A stretch of DNA of 23,614 nucleotides from a virus: IMG/VR virus record IMGVR_UViG_3300031599_001121, positions 1 through 23,614 of that record, one strand, 5' to 3'. Under the pieces are notes generated by a model, which was not told the origin of the DNA, searched no databases, and saw only the letters and a program-made list of their open reading frames with translations. The translations under genes were made by a program, and so were the position numbers. Of this stretch, positions 15,655 to 22,940 are shown in pieces; position 1 is the stretch's first letter; each line of letters starts with the position of its first letter.

Positions 15655-16562
15655 AACATACTTCTAAAAGTATTATAAGGAAATTCTACTTCTATTCCGT
15701 CAACAGTATTACTCGTATTGCGTTTATTAAATTCTTCCATATACGAAACTAAAGATTTATCAGGCAATCCTGATCCCCATCCTGATTGTTTTTTGCGTAT
15801 CCTTGTTCCAAAGAGTTTATTACTATTAAGATATTTTAGTTTATGAAGCCTAGCGTTATTAAAAGGTGGAGTTATTAATTTATGTTTTTTCCATTTGTGT
15901 AAATTTAGATCTAAGAATGCTGCCGTTAGCTCTGGAGAATAATCATACCAACTAGAAATAAGAGGTCTATTAATTGTGTTGCCGTGGACTGCTGTAGAAA
16001 AGTGCTTTTCATATATAACTATATTAAATTGTGTCTTACTAACCTGTCTAAAATTATCTGCATTAATACCATCGCATATTATCGGTATGTTATCAAGACT
16101 TTCTATAATCTTGGGCATAACCATATAACCAGCAGAGGCAAAGTATCCTCGATTCCACATGTCGTGTGCATCATTTTCTAAAAACGTTTTTAAATTGCAA
16201 TCTATAATAGTAGGAGTGACATTGTAAATTTGACAAGTTTTAAGTGCTTCGTGAAAATCAACTGCATTAATATCATCGTTGTATTTTGCAATGAAAACGT
16301 TTATAGGAATTTTTGCTTCTACGTAACTACGAAGTACTAGTTCACTATCTAAGCCGCCCGACAATAGTAAGTCAAGCGGCTCATTAAATGCATCCTTAAC
16401 TGCGTGTGCATTAAGTAATAACTCTTCGTGATAAGACTTAACTGGCCTAGAAATAGTTTTCTTAATACGTAGTTTCCACCATTCGCTCGCATCTGTTGTT
16501 CTAGTTTTTGCAACTCCTAGACGGTCATAATGATAACTGAGCCAATCATTTTTCCAATACAT
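15651..16562 (-). CDS. PP-loop (asparagine synthase-like) ATPase domain protein
   Basis: A 303-residue protein with LLLSGGLDSELVL (66-78), the SGGxDS pyrophosphate loop of N-type ATP pyrophosphatases. The arrangement resembles the synthetase domain of asparagine synthase B, but there is no N-terminal Cys2 glutaminase domain, so nitrogen or sulfur must come from a partner or from free ammonia. Related stand-alone enzymes make amides or amidines on bacterial surface sugars (WbpG-type) or modify tRNA. ATG 16562 is chosen because GGAGAAG lies about ten bases upstream; a TTG at 16580 is in frame. A second PP-loop protein is encoded at 17707, with little similarity outside the loop. The substrate is unknown. 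Confidence 0.75.
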   Translation of the reverse strand: MYWKNDWLSYHYDRLGVAKTRTTDASEWWKLRIKKTISRPVKSYHEELLLNAHAVKDAFNEPLDLLLSGGLDSELVLRSYVEAKIPINVFIAKYNDDINAVDFHEALKTCQIYNVTPTIIDCNLKTFLENDAHDMWNRGYFASAGYMVMPKIIESLDNIPIICDGINADNFRQVSKTQFNIVIYEKHFSTAVHGNTINRPLISSWYDYSPELTAAFLDLNLHKWKKHKLITPPFNNARLHKLKYLNSNKLFGTRIRKKQSGWGSGLPDKSLVSYMEEFNKRNTSNTVDGIEVEFPYNTFRSML

Positions 16563-17205
16563 TGGTTGTATCTTCTCCAATAAATTTGTAAGTTGTATCT
16601 TTTACATGGATCCAATTTTTGTCTAAACTTAAATCTAGATACTTGTTACTTTCTAAAGTTTTAACACACATAGTATCTGTTAGAATGTTAACTCCATGAA
16701 TTTTACTTAACGACATATATCCTAAGGGTCTGTCTTTAACACAAATTTCCCATGCTGCGCCAAATACATATATATTTTTTATTTTTGGATTTGCTTTAAG
16801 ATAATATTCTAATTCCCATCTCTGTAACATAGATATTTGGAATTTTGTTTTATTATAATATCTTAATATATCACGATGTGTATGCTCTATTGGCGGTTGC
16901 TCTTCTAAACTCTTTAATAGTAATATTTTCAATAGTTTATCTAGTTGAGATTGATATAATTCAAAGATATCAGGCGGCACATGTGAGGAATTAAAAAATT
17001 TATGATAATTATCATTCCAAATATTTTGTGCCGCCTGGTCAATAGGACAAGAGTAAGACGATAGTACTACAGTATCAATACAAGCTTTATCTATAAAAGA
17101 TAATATATTATGTCTTATATCTTTAGAAGATATTGATTGCAGTGGGTTAGTAGGTCTATTCCAGCAATCTATAAGTATAGCAAGGCTGTCACTCTTTGAT
17201 ATCAT
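16546..17205 (-). CDS. Isochorismatase-like (cysteine hydrolase fold) protein, tentative
   Basis: A 219-residue protein. LAILIDCWNRP (8-18) looks like the first strand of cysteine hydrolases with catalytic Asp (D13), and NIYVFGAAWEICVKDRPLGY (144-163) followed by HGVNILTDTMC resembles their v.G....CV..T..A...G..v....D block, which would make C155 the nucleophile. The middle is helical and divergent, with no clear catalytic lysine. Nicotinamidases and isochorismatases hydrolyse amides or vinyl ethers. The call rests on these two segments only. The gene overlaps its neighbours by 17 bases at each end. If correct, it might supply ammonia to the PP-loop enzyme encoded next on the transcript, but this is speculation. 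Confidence 0.4.
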   Translation of the reverse strand: MISKSDSLAILIDCWNRPTNPLQSISSKDIRHNILSFIDKACIDTVVLSSYSCPIDQAAQNIWNDNYHKFFNSSHVPPDIFELYQSQLDKLLKILLLKSLEEQPPIEHTHRDILRYYNKTKFQISMLQRWELEYYLKANPKIKNIYVFGAAWEICVKDRPLGYMSLSKIHGVNILTDTMCVKTLESNKYLDLSLDKNWIHVKDTTYKFIGEDTTNVLEK

Positions 17206-17644
17206 CTACGTCTAATACTTGCTTACCAAATGATGCAATATTCCAAAGTCTTTCATGTGACCAGTATATAAACATGTTAACAATTGTTGCTACACCTAAG
17301 AACGAAAGTCCTACTTTCCAACTTCCTGTTAATACCCACGGCATCCAAAAGTTGTTAAAAGTAATAATAACTCTCCACGATAAGTCTTTACTAATGCTTC
17401 TATACCATTTTTCATTATAAGTTGAGCCTTTTTGTTCTCTGCTCCACTGTATCTTGTTCCATACTCTTTCATGAACCCAATATAGGACTATGTTTACAGC
17501 AGCGCCTAAGCTTGCCATTTGGATACCAAATGCTAAACTTCCCGTTACTATTAGTCCGTTAATAATTTGTACAAGTGTTATTATTATTCGCCACGACACA
17601 GACTTGCCAATGGTACGTTTGTGTGCTTCATTAAATTTAATCAT
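17189..17644 (-). CDS. Tandem DUF2061 membrane protein
   Basis: A 151-residue protein built of two copies of the same module offset by exactly 72 residues. K14-S-V-S-W-R-I-I-I-T pairs with K86-D-L-S-W-R-V-I-I-T, each followed by a TGS and by YW.HER.WN (55-62 and 127-134). Each module has two hydrophobic segments, giving about four membrane passes. The motif set KS.sWR...t...tG...Y..HER.W is that of DUF2061. I recall DUF2061 near sulfate-activation genes in bacteria, which fits the sulfotransferase-like gene downstream, but its function is unknown. ATG 17644 has AAAGGA about eight bases upstream and a TATAAGTA box behind it, so it is probably the first gene of the transcript running to 9491. 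Confidence 0.85.
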   Translation of the reverse strand: MIKFNEAHKRTIGKSVSWRIIITLVQIINGLIVTGSLAFGIQMASLGAAVNIVLYWVHERVWNKIQWSREQKGSTYNEKWYRSISKDLSWRVIITFNNFWMPWVLTGSWKVGLSFLGVATIVNMFIYWSHERLWNIASFGKQVLDVDDIKE

Positions 17645-17667
17645 AGACTATCCTTTTTATATAATAG

Positions 17668-17675
17668 TACTTATA
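17668..17675 (-). promoter_or_regulatory. Candidate T4-like late promoter box (TATAAGTA)
   Basis: TATAAGTA on the minus strand, seven of eight matches to the T4 late consensus TATAAATA, 23 bases upstream of the DUF2061 start in a 62-base intergenic gap. A Pribnow-like TATTATATAA follows it. The gap separates two otherwise overlapping gene strings, so a start of transcription here is expected. Confidence 0.45.
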
Positions 17676-17706
17676 TGCGCAGTTAATGATTAAAGGTAGT
17701 TATGGT

Positions 17707-18834
17707 TTATAGTTTGTAGAACTTAGAAAGGTGTGCCGACATGCCCCAATTAATGCTATCTTTAAGCATGTGTTTTGAATCAGTATTTTGTCCTAGATAT
17801 TGTATAGTTTCCAAATAATTCATTCTTGTACGATTATCTGCTGTTTTCCAAAACCAATCATCCATTGGACGTTTGATGTGAGTATTAGGCTTTTCCGTTT
17901 GGAATGCCTCACAAAATTCTCTAGGATATATTGCGTCATGTATAATATCTCTATATTCGCTTATGTGTGTCGTTAATGATTGTTCAGCCATATGTGTAAT
18001 TGCAGGATTTGATTCGTAGAGGGCTTTTATTAATTGCGATTGCTTAACTACTATTTCAGGAAAGTCCGGTGTCCAATAGAAAAATTCAGTAGTTACTTGA
18101 TCATTAACTGTGCTTGAGCCAAAATCAACAGGACTCATAACATGATACGCAGAGTTATCTTGGAAGTATGCATAGTAGTCTTTGCCTTCTTTATATACCA
18201 AGGGTTTGTCAATACCCATAATATAGCATGTAGACAATCCAGTATCTTGCTGTCTAAGAAAATGTGCATCATTTTGTTGACATATTTGCCTTAGAATTCC
18301 TGATATACCAAGAGTTAATCCTAACGGCACATGCTCATACCAGTTATCTTTTTTACTTAATAACTCTAAGCCTGTTTTTGCAAAGTCTTTTACTGTAATT
18401 TTAGTCCTAGGATCTAACGAGTTTTTAACTTTATCCAAATGCGCGGTTGCAGCAAACTTAATTTCGCTAAGAAAATTTCCACTTGAATAATCTTTATTAT
18501 TAACTTTCTTTTCGTAAGGTTCCGGGAACCACATTAATATTTCATCTATAAAAATATTGTTGTCTATAAAAGCATGTAGTACAGTTGTACTATCTGCTCC
18601 GCCACTATAGTATAAAGTTAAGTAATCATACTTATTACGTAATTGAATAGCACGGGCTTTGTACAACTCCATTAAAGGAACATTAACAGGAACTGACCAG
18701 TCGATGTTTCCGTAGACACTATCATTAAATATCCAAGAAACATTGTGTCCACTTTTTTTGCTTTCTAAAAGTGCATGAGTCTTGTTATGAAACTTTTTTT
18801 GTCCTACCAAGTAGTAACCTAATCTATCTAACAT
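17707..18834 (-). CDS. PP-loop ATPase (asparagine synthase/QueC-like) protein
   Basis: A 375-residue protein with YLTLYYSGGADSTTVLHAF (71-89), the SGGxDS loop of N-type ATP pyrophosphatases. Such enzymes adenylate a carboxylate or amide oxygen and replace it with nitrogen or sulfur. There is no glutaminase domain and no QueC-type C-terminal zinc cysteines are visible. The rest of the protein (about 100-375), rich in aromatic residues, matches nothing I can name, though similar full-length proteins occur in marine myoviruses. ATG 18834 overlaps the sugar dehydrogenase gene by 11 bases. Linkage to that gene and to SGNH and glycosyltransferase-like genes suggests amidation or a related change of a sugar acid, for example a hexuronic acid to its uronamide. 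Confidence 0.78.
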   Translation of the reverse strand: MLDRLGYYLVGQKKFHNKTHALLESKKSGHNVSWIFNDSVYGNIDWSVPVNVPLMELYKARAIQLRNKYDYLTLYYSGGADSTTVLHAFIDNNIFIDEILMWFPEPYEKKVNNKDYSSGNFLSEIKFAATAHLDKVKNSLDPRTKITVKDFAKTGLELLSKKDNWYEHVPLGLTLGISGILRQICQQNDAHFLRQQDTGLSTCYIMGIDKPLVYKEGKDYYAYFQDNSAYHVMSPVDFGSSTVNDQVTTEFFYWTPDFPEIVVKQSQLIKALYESNPAITHMAEQSLTTHISEYRDIIHDAIYPREFCEAFQTEKPNTHIKRPMDDWFWKTADNRTRMNYLETIQYLGQNTDSKHMLKDSINWGMSAHLSKFYKL

Positions 18835-20050
18835 TTCTAGTATTCCCGTAATGAATTACTGTACACTTTGGATTAACATATGAGCGCCATGGATCAACTA
18901 CTATACTACCATCAGGTATATCGCAATACAATTTGTCTGCACTAGTTTTACCGGTATACTTGTATGTGGTACTTGCACTGTGTGCTAATAAAAATACACA
19001 AGGTACTGGTGTATTAAACTCGTCGCCTGTTAGTGGATCTACATACACAGGTTCAAATTGTTGCTCTTCGCAGTAATGACCAATTAGTAAACTGTAACTA
19101 CCATCACAGTATCCTACATTTGGCTTGTATGCTTTGCCATGAATAACAATTATCATATTATGTTCTTTAGCATGTTTCACTAATTCTAGTGCAATGTTCT
19201 TTGCTTGTATTTCTCTAGCGTTCATGATGCTGTCAAATAAATCGTATCCTAAATTTAACTCTTCGGCCATATAGCGTAGTGCAATATTATCACGTGGATG
19301 ACATCCGCCACCATCGCCCATACCAGCTTTCATATACTGTGGTCCCATGATACGCATAGTTGACTTAGCTAACGCATCTGTAACTACGTCAACATTAATG
19401 TTTCCTTGTTTTTGGGCTACGTCTTGTATCATATTAGCAAGTCCAATCTTAGTGCTAATAAATGTGTTATAAAATACTTTGATACACTCGCACTCGTCCC
19501 AAGTACCAATCTCGTAGCGTGGATTGTTTTCCATTATAGTTTTATAAAAGGCTACAAGTTGTTTTGCATCTCCTGTAGCACTACCGTCTTCAGTGCCAAT
19601 CATTACCATCTCTGGATTAACCATATCCCATGCTACACTGCCCATTGCAATCAAGTAAGGATTGTATACAAAGCGTGTGTTAGGAACAAGGTCAACAAAC
19701 TGCTTGCGTGTTGTGCCGGGCAATACTGTACTAATAAGCACAAGCAATTGATCTTGTGTCATGTGCTTGTTTGCTTCTACTAGTACATCCTTTACAATAT
19801 CGTAATTAAAGTCTTTTGGTGCTAAATGTGCAGTTGGTTCTCTGCCATCGTAGTCTGGATCGTGTGGAGTAGGCACTGCAACAAATACAATGTCTCTGCC
19901 TTCTACTGTATCTTTAATTGTAGGCAGCATTGTTACTTGGTGGCTAGTACACTTTGCAATATCGTAGCCTGTAACATTATGTTGTTTACTAGAAATTGCT
20001 TCTGCACATGGCATGCCTAACTTACCTGTGCCAATAAATCCTATTTTCAT
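18824..20050 (-). CDS. UDP-glucose/GDP-mannose dehydrogenase family protein
   Basis: A 408-residue NAD-dependent nucleotide-sugar 6-dehydrogenase, which oxidises a sugar C6 alcohol twice to give a uronic acid. Landmarks: GFIGTGKLGMP (4-14, NAD fold), VFVAVPTP (55-62), STVLPGTT (107-114), K191 and N195 in CIKVFYNTFISTKI, and the catalytic cysteine C250 in GGGCHPRDN, where PRD replaces the common PKD. The length fits the family (about 390-440). ATG 20050 is preferred because GGAAGGAA sits about seven bases ahead; a longer frame to 20089 adds 13 unsupported residues. Its start is one base after the stop of the SGNH gene upstream. UDP-glucose or UDP-N-acetyl sugars are the likely substrates; which one cannot be told. 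Confidence 0.9.
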   Translation of the reverse strand: MKIGFIGTGKLGMPCAEAISSKQHNVTGYDIAKCTSHQVTMLPTIKDTVEGRDIVFVAVPTPHDPDYDGREPTAHLAPKDFNYDIVKDVLVEANKHMTQDQLLVLISTVLPGTTRKQFVDLVPNTRFVYNPYLIAMGSVAWDMVNPEMVMIGTEDGSATGDAKQLVAFYKTIMENNPRYEIGTWDECECIKVFYNTFISTKIGLANMIQDVAQKQGNINVDVVTDALAKSTMRIMGPQYMKAGMGDGGGCHPRDNIALRYMAEELNLGYDLFDSIMNAREIQAKNIALELVKHAKEHNMIIVIHGKAYKPNVGYCDGSYSLLIGHYCEEQQFEPVYVDPLTGDEFNTPVPCVFLLAHSASTTYKYTGKTSADKLYCDIPDGSIVVDPWRSYVNPKCTVIHYGNTRNVR

Positions 20051-20051
20051 T

Positions 20052-20819
20052 CTATGTTCCTTCCCAGTTGTACACTCTAAAAAAATCATCTATCTCGTTA
20101 AAAGATGTTAATACTCCATTAAGTGATTTTTTCTTTATATCATCAGTTATACGGTTTTGTAGACCTTTGTATTTTAGTATAGTTTCATTTTTAATTTCCA
20201 TACCCATATGTTTAAGTGTTAACTGAGAGTGAGTTAAATGTGTTTGTATATCTGGATGATTATCTATTACTGTTTTATCAAACCCAGTTTTATTGATACG
20301 TCCATCGTCGAAAACAATTCTTGGATCTGGCATACTATTTAAATAATAATCGTATTCTTGAAAATTATAATTAGGCGAAGACGGATCCTCTTGAAAGGCG
20401 GCACCTTCATAATCAGTCATATAACTTTGAAACGGAATATTAAACATTTTGTTTGAAGATATTATTGCTGTACAATTTTTTACAATATCATTATTTTCCG
20501 TCCAATATTTTTTTAGCCATTTTTTACCAAAGAATTTATAATCATTGAATATATTGCCGCCAAGATGCCAAAATCCGTCGGACATAACTCTATCCTCTCT
20601 ATGAAAACTACTCCAGCAAACTAAGATTAAGTCATTTTCAGTAAAATTATTTTTTAAATCACATTCTAACATACGAGTTGCTATACCAACATTGCCCATA
20701 CCTGCCATGCCCCAGTTTTCATATGGAATATCTAAGTCGTATGCAATTATATCTGCCCAAGTAGGCCACAAAAATGAAGTAAAACTACACCCAAAAGTAA
20801 ATAGTCGTGTATATTTCAA
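20052..20819 (-). CDS. SGNH-like hydrolase/acyltransferase (TTG start)
   Basis: A 255-residue protein with block I LFTFGCSFTSF (nucleophile S12), NWGMAGMGN (35-43) where the block II glycine lies, and DNHPDIQTH (186-194) as the likely Asp-His block. The start is TTG: AAGGAG lies about six bases ahead of it and no ATG occurs before the block I serine, so the alternative start would remove the catalytic region. A GATAAATA box 32 bases upstream suggests it is the first gene of its own transcript. Residues 70-180 are aromatic-rich and unassigned. The adjacent gene at 20851 has the same fold but low similarity. Esterase or acetyltransferase activity on a glycan is inferred. Confidence 0.72.
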   Translation of the reverse strand: MKYTRLFTFGCSFTSFLWPTWADIIAYDLDIPYENWGMAGMGNVGIATRMLECDLKNNFTENDLILVCWSSFHREDRVMSDGFWHLGGNIFNDYKFFGKKWLKKYWTENNDIVKNCTAIISSNKMFNIPFQSYMTDYEGAAFQEDPSSPNYNFQEYDYYLNSMPDPRIVFDDGRINKTGFDKTVIDNHPDIQTHLTHSQLTLKHMGMEIKNETILKYKGLQNRITDDIKKKSLNGVLTSFNEIDDFFRVYNWEGT

Positions 20820-20850
20820 AAATAGCTCCTTTAGTTATGTACATACTTTA

Positions 20851-21648
20851 CTATTTATCTGAAAAAACAGACATTTTACGAAGTTCTGGATAATCTTCTG
20901 TTTCCAAAAAAGGTAAAATTATTTCTTCTACAAGTATTTTATAATGCTTAGGACCCGGGTGAACTCCATCAAGATGCATAGGCGCACTCTCTGTTGTATG
21001 TTTTTGTGCAAATTCCATCATACCGTTAATTGGTAAAAAACGTGTAAAATCTATCTGCTCATACAAGTGAGAAATTCTTAAACTAGGATTTTTATCTAAT
21101 ACGTCAGAAGTCATTGTAGTCATAAAATATTTTATATTATGTTTTTCTAAAAACCATTGTACCCTTAAAACATTTTCTAGCGTATAAATTGAACCTTGAT
21201 CTTTTGAGTGCCATTTCTTAAAATAATCACGTCCTAGTTTCCAATTAACATGGCCTGCTATAACCCAATTTTTATCATCGTCAATAAACCCAGTTGGGTT
21301 TTCCATCCAGCCATCCCAATTAGTAGCTTTATTTTTATCAAACATTCCAGCATCTCTAGCTAAATTGTGTTTAGCAAATTGGCTGTCATCAAACAAAAAA
21401 TCCATTCTATCAGGACCCGACCACTGTACTCCAACTAAGATATCTTTTGCCGGAACACCATCTTTTAGTTTTTTGGAAACTTCGTAAATAATTCCTCTAC
21501 TAATTAAACCATTTCCTTGACTTGCTAGACCTTTAGATATAAGATTATAACTATCGAGAGATTCTACTAGATGTTTAGGCCAACTTTTAAAGTGACTAGA
21601 ATGTATTTCACTAAAACTACATCCACTTGTAATTAAATATTTGCTCAT
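20851..21648 (-). CDS. SGNH-like hydrolase/acyltransferase
   Basis: A 265-residue protein with SGNH landmarks: ITSGCSFSEI (6-15, nucleophile S11), GLASQGNGLISRG (40-52, block II with the oxyanion glycine and Asn), VQWSGPDR (74-81), and HLDGVHPGPKHY (225-236) with D227 and H230 as the catalytic pair. The C-terminal block is the clearest of the three SGNH proteins in the window. AGAGG precedes the ATG, which overlaps the stop of the upstream TEK/DxSYD gene as ATGA. Family members are esterases, deacetylases or O-acyltransferases. Being co-transcribed with a glycosyltransferase-like gene, it probably acts on the same glycan. No signal peptide is present, so it would work in the cytoplasm. Confidence 0.8.
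   Translation of the reverse strand: MSKYLITSGCSFSEIHSSHFKSWPKHLVESLDSYNLISKGLASQGNGLISRGIIYEVSKKLKDGVPAKDILVGVQWSGPDRMDFLFDDSQFAKHNLARDAGMFDKNKATNWDGWMENPTGFIDDDKNWVIAGHVNWKLGRDYFKKWHSKDQGSIYTLENVLRVQWFLEKHNIKYFMTTMTSDVLDKNPSLRISHLYEQIDFTRFLPINGMMEFAQKHTTESAPMHLDGVHPGPKHYKILVEEIILPFLETEDYPELRKMSVFSDK
20852..20859 (-). promoter_or_regulatory. Candidate T4-like late promoter box (GATAAATA)
   Basis: GATAAATA on the minus strand, seven of eight matches to TATAAATA, 32 bases upstream of the TTG start at 20819 and overlapping the stop codon of the upstream gene. It lies at one of only two breaks in the long minus-strand string. A strong AAAGGAG ribosome-binding site follows at about 20830. Confidence 0.45.
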
Positions 21649-22940
21649 CCTAACCTCTTAAATAAAATGTTCTTTGTTATTGGCTGTTCTAGAAGCTGTT
21701 CTTGTAGGTCAAGTATGTGTACTTGGTTAAACATTAAAGTAGGTAGCATACGTTCGTATAGATTTTGTAATTCCTCTATACTCATATTACCTATCCAGTT
21801 AATTAGGTCTAGTATTTTTTCAATACGCTTATGATGACATTCTTCTTCATCATAACTCTCGTCCCAATAATCGCCAAATGTTTGGAATCCCCATTTATGC
21901 ATAAATTCTAAGTTGCCAGGTGGGCCTACCATTATAAAAGGTTTACAGTTTATTATAGGATTCATAATCTTTTCTGTAAGTAATCCGGTTGCTTGTGCAA
22001 ATCTAGGTTCAGTTATAATAGCACAAAAGCACTCGTTATAATAGCTTTTAGGAGTTGTATCTATATGCATCTCAGATGGTTCATCATTAATATCTAATGC
22101 ATTAGTTAATGTTATACCCATAGTAGCAGGTGCTACTAAATCTAACTGTTGAGCTCCATCAAGTATACTAGATTTATAATTTGGCAGCTCATCTAAATTA
22201 AACCAAATATTATTTTTTAACATTGTTTGACTTGAACTATAAATCCAACTTAAATTGATATCCGAAACATCAAACTTTCCCATAAGGTAACTTGCAATTA
22301 AATGCTTGTGAGAGGCATATTTCCAATTTCCGCACCAAAATTTCTTTACTATATTTGAAACTTCAGCAATTTGAATATCTACTTTCATTGTTGCAAGATG
22401 GTGCCAGTCAACAGGTGAACAGTATAATTTAAGTTCCGGGTATAATAATCCAAAATAATCGTTAACTTTATAATCAGGAGTATATACACTTACATTTGTT
22501 AGTCCGTTCCTTTCAGCAAACTTTGAAATACTATCTAATTCTTTTGCTCGTATATTATCTATATCAGATATTTCATAATTAGTATATAATGCTTCTTTGT
22601 TAACATCATTTATATTATATGTACTCAGCGGTTCTAATAGATAAATCTTAAGACCTTTTTTATTCATTTTATTCTTTGGCTTAATATCTAATATAGTGCT
22701 TGGCATTTCAAGATAATCTATCTTACCCATACCCATATATACAGCGTACGGATTTGAAATATCTTTAAAGAATGTGTTACCTAACTGTAGAAACATACTG
22801 TCCCAATCTTCTTGTAAGGCAGACTTTCGAGTTAAAGGAAACCAACTTGGACCTAACGGGTAGTTACTATACAATCCTGTATTATTGGGATTTAATATAT
22901 TATGCTGATCTAATAAATTATGATGATGTGAATATCTCAT
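21645..22940 (-). CDS. Glycosyltransferase-like protein (TEK/DxSYD family, second copy)
   Basis: A 431-residue protein whose C-terminal half repeats the blocks of the gene at 14500: NWKYASHKHLIASYL (205-219), an acidic-strand block with TEKI (322-325) leading to CKPFIMVGPPGNLEFM, then GFQTFGDYWDESYD (351-364) and KRIEKILDLI. The shared pattern is ET or TEP, then TEK, then P-x-I, then a hydrophobic helix, G(F/L)..F, and D.SYD. The first 190 residues differ, as expected for a GT-B-like acceptor domain. The ATG overlaps the upstream radical SAM stop as ATGA. Sugar transfer is the best guess; in databases such proteins are often simply hypothetical. Confidence 0.5.
   Translation of the reverse strand: MRYSHHHNLLDQHNILNPNNTGLYSNYPLGPSWFPLTRKSALQEDWDSMFLQLGNTFFKDISNPYAVYMGMGKIDYLEMPSTILDIKPKNKMNKKGLKIYLLEPLSTYNINDVNKEALYTNYEISDIDNIRAKELDSISKFAERNGLTNVSVYTPDYKVNDYFGLLYPELKLYCSPVDWHHLATMKVDIQIAEVSNIVKKFWCGNWKYASHKHLIASYLMGKFDVSDINLSWIYSSSQTMLKNNIWFNLDELPNYKSSILDGAQQLDLVAPATMGITLTNALDINDEPSEMHIDTTPKSYYNECFCAIITEPRFAQATGLLTEKIMNPIINCKPFIMVGPPGNLEFMHKWGFQTFGDYWDESYDEEECHHKRIEKILDLINWIGNMSIEELQNLYERMLPTLMFNQVHILDLQEQLLEQPITKNILFKRLG

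Noticed and set aside
17189-17644. GtrA-type flippase as identity of the small membrane protein
   Set aside because: Size and four membrane passes fit, but the repeated SWR...HER.W motifs are those of DUF2061, not GtrA.
20052-21648. The two adjacent SGNH genes as a recent tandem duplication
   Set aside because: Beyond the fold motifs the proteins share little similarity and their middle regions do not align by eye.
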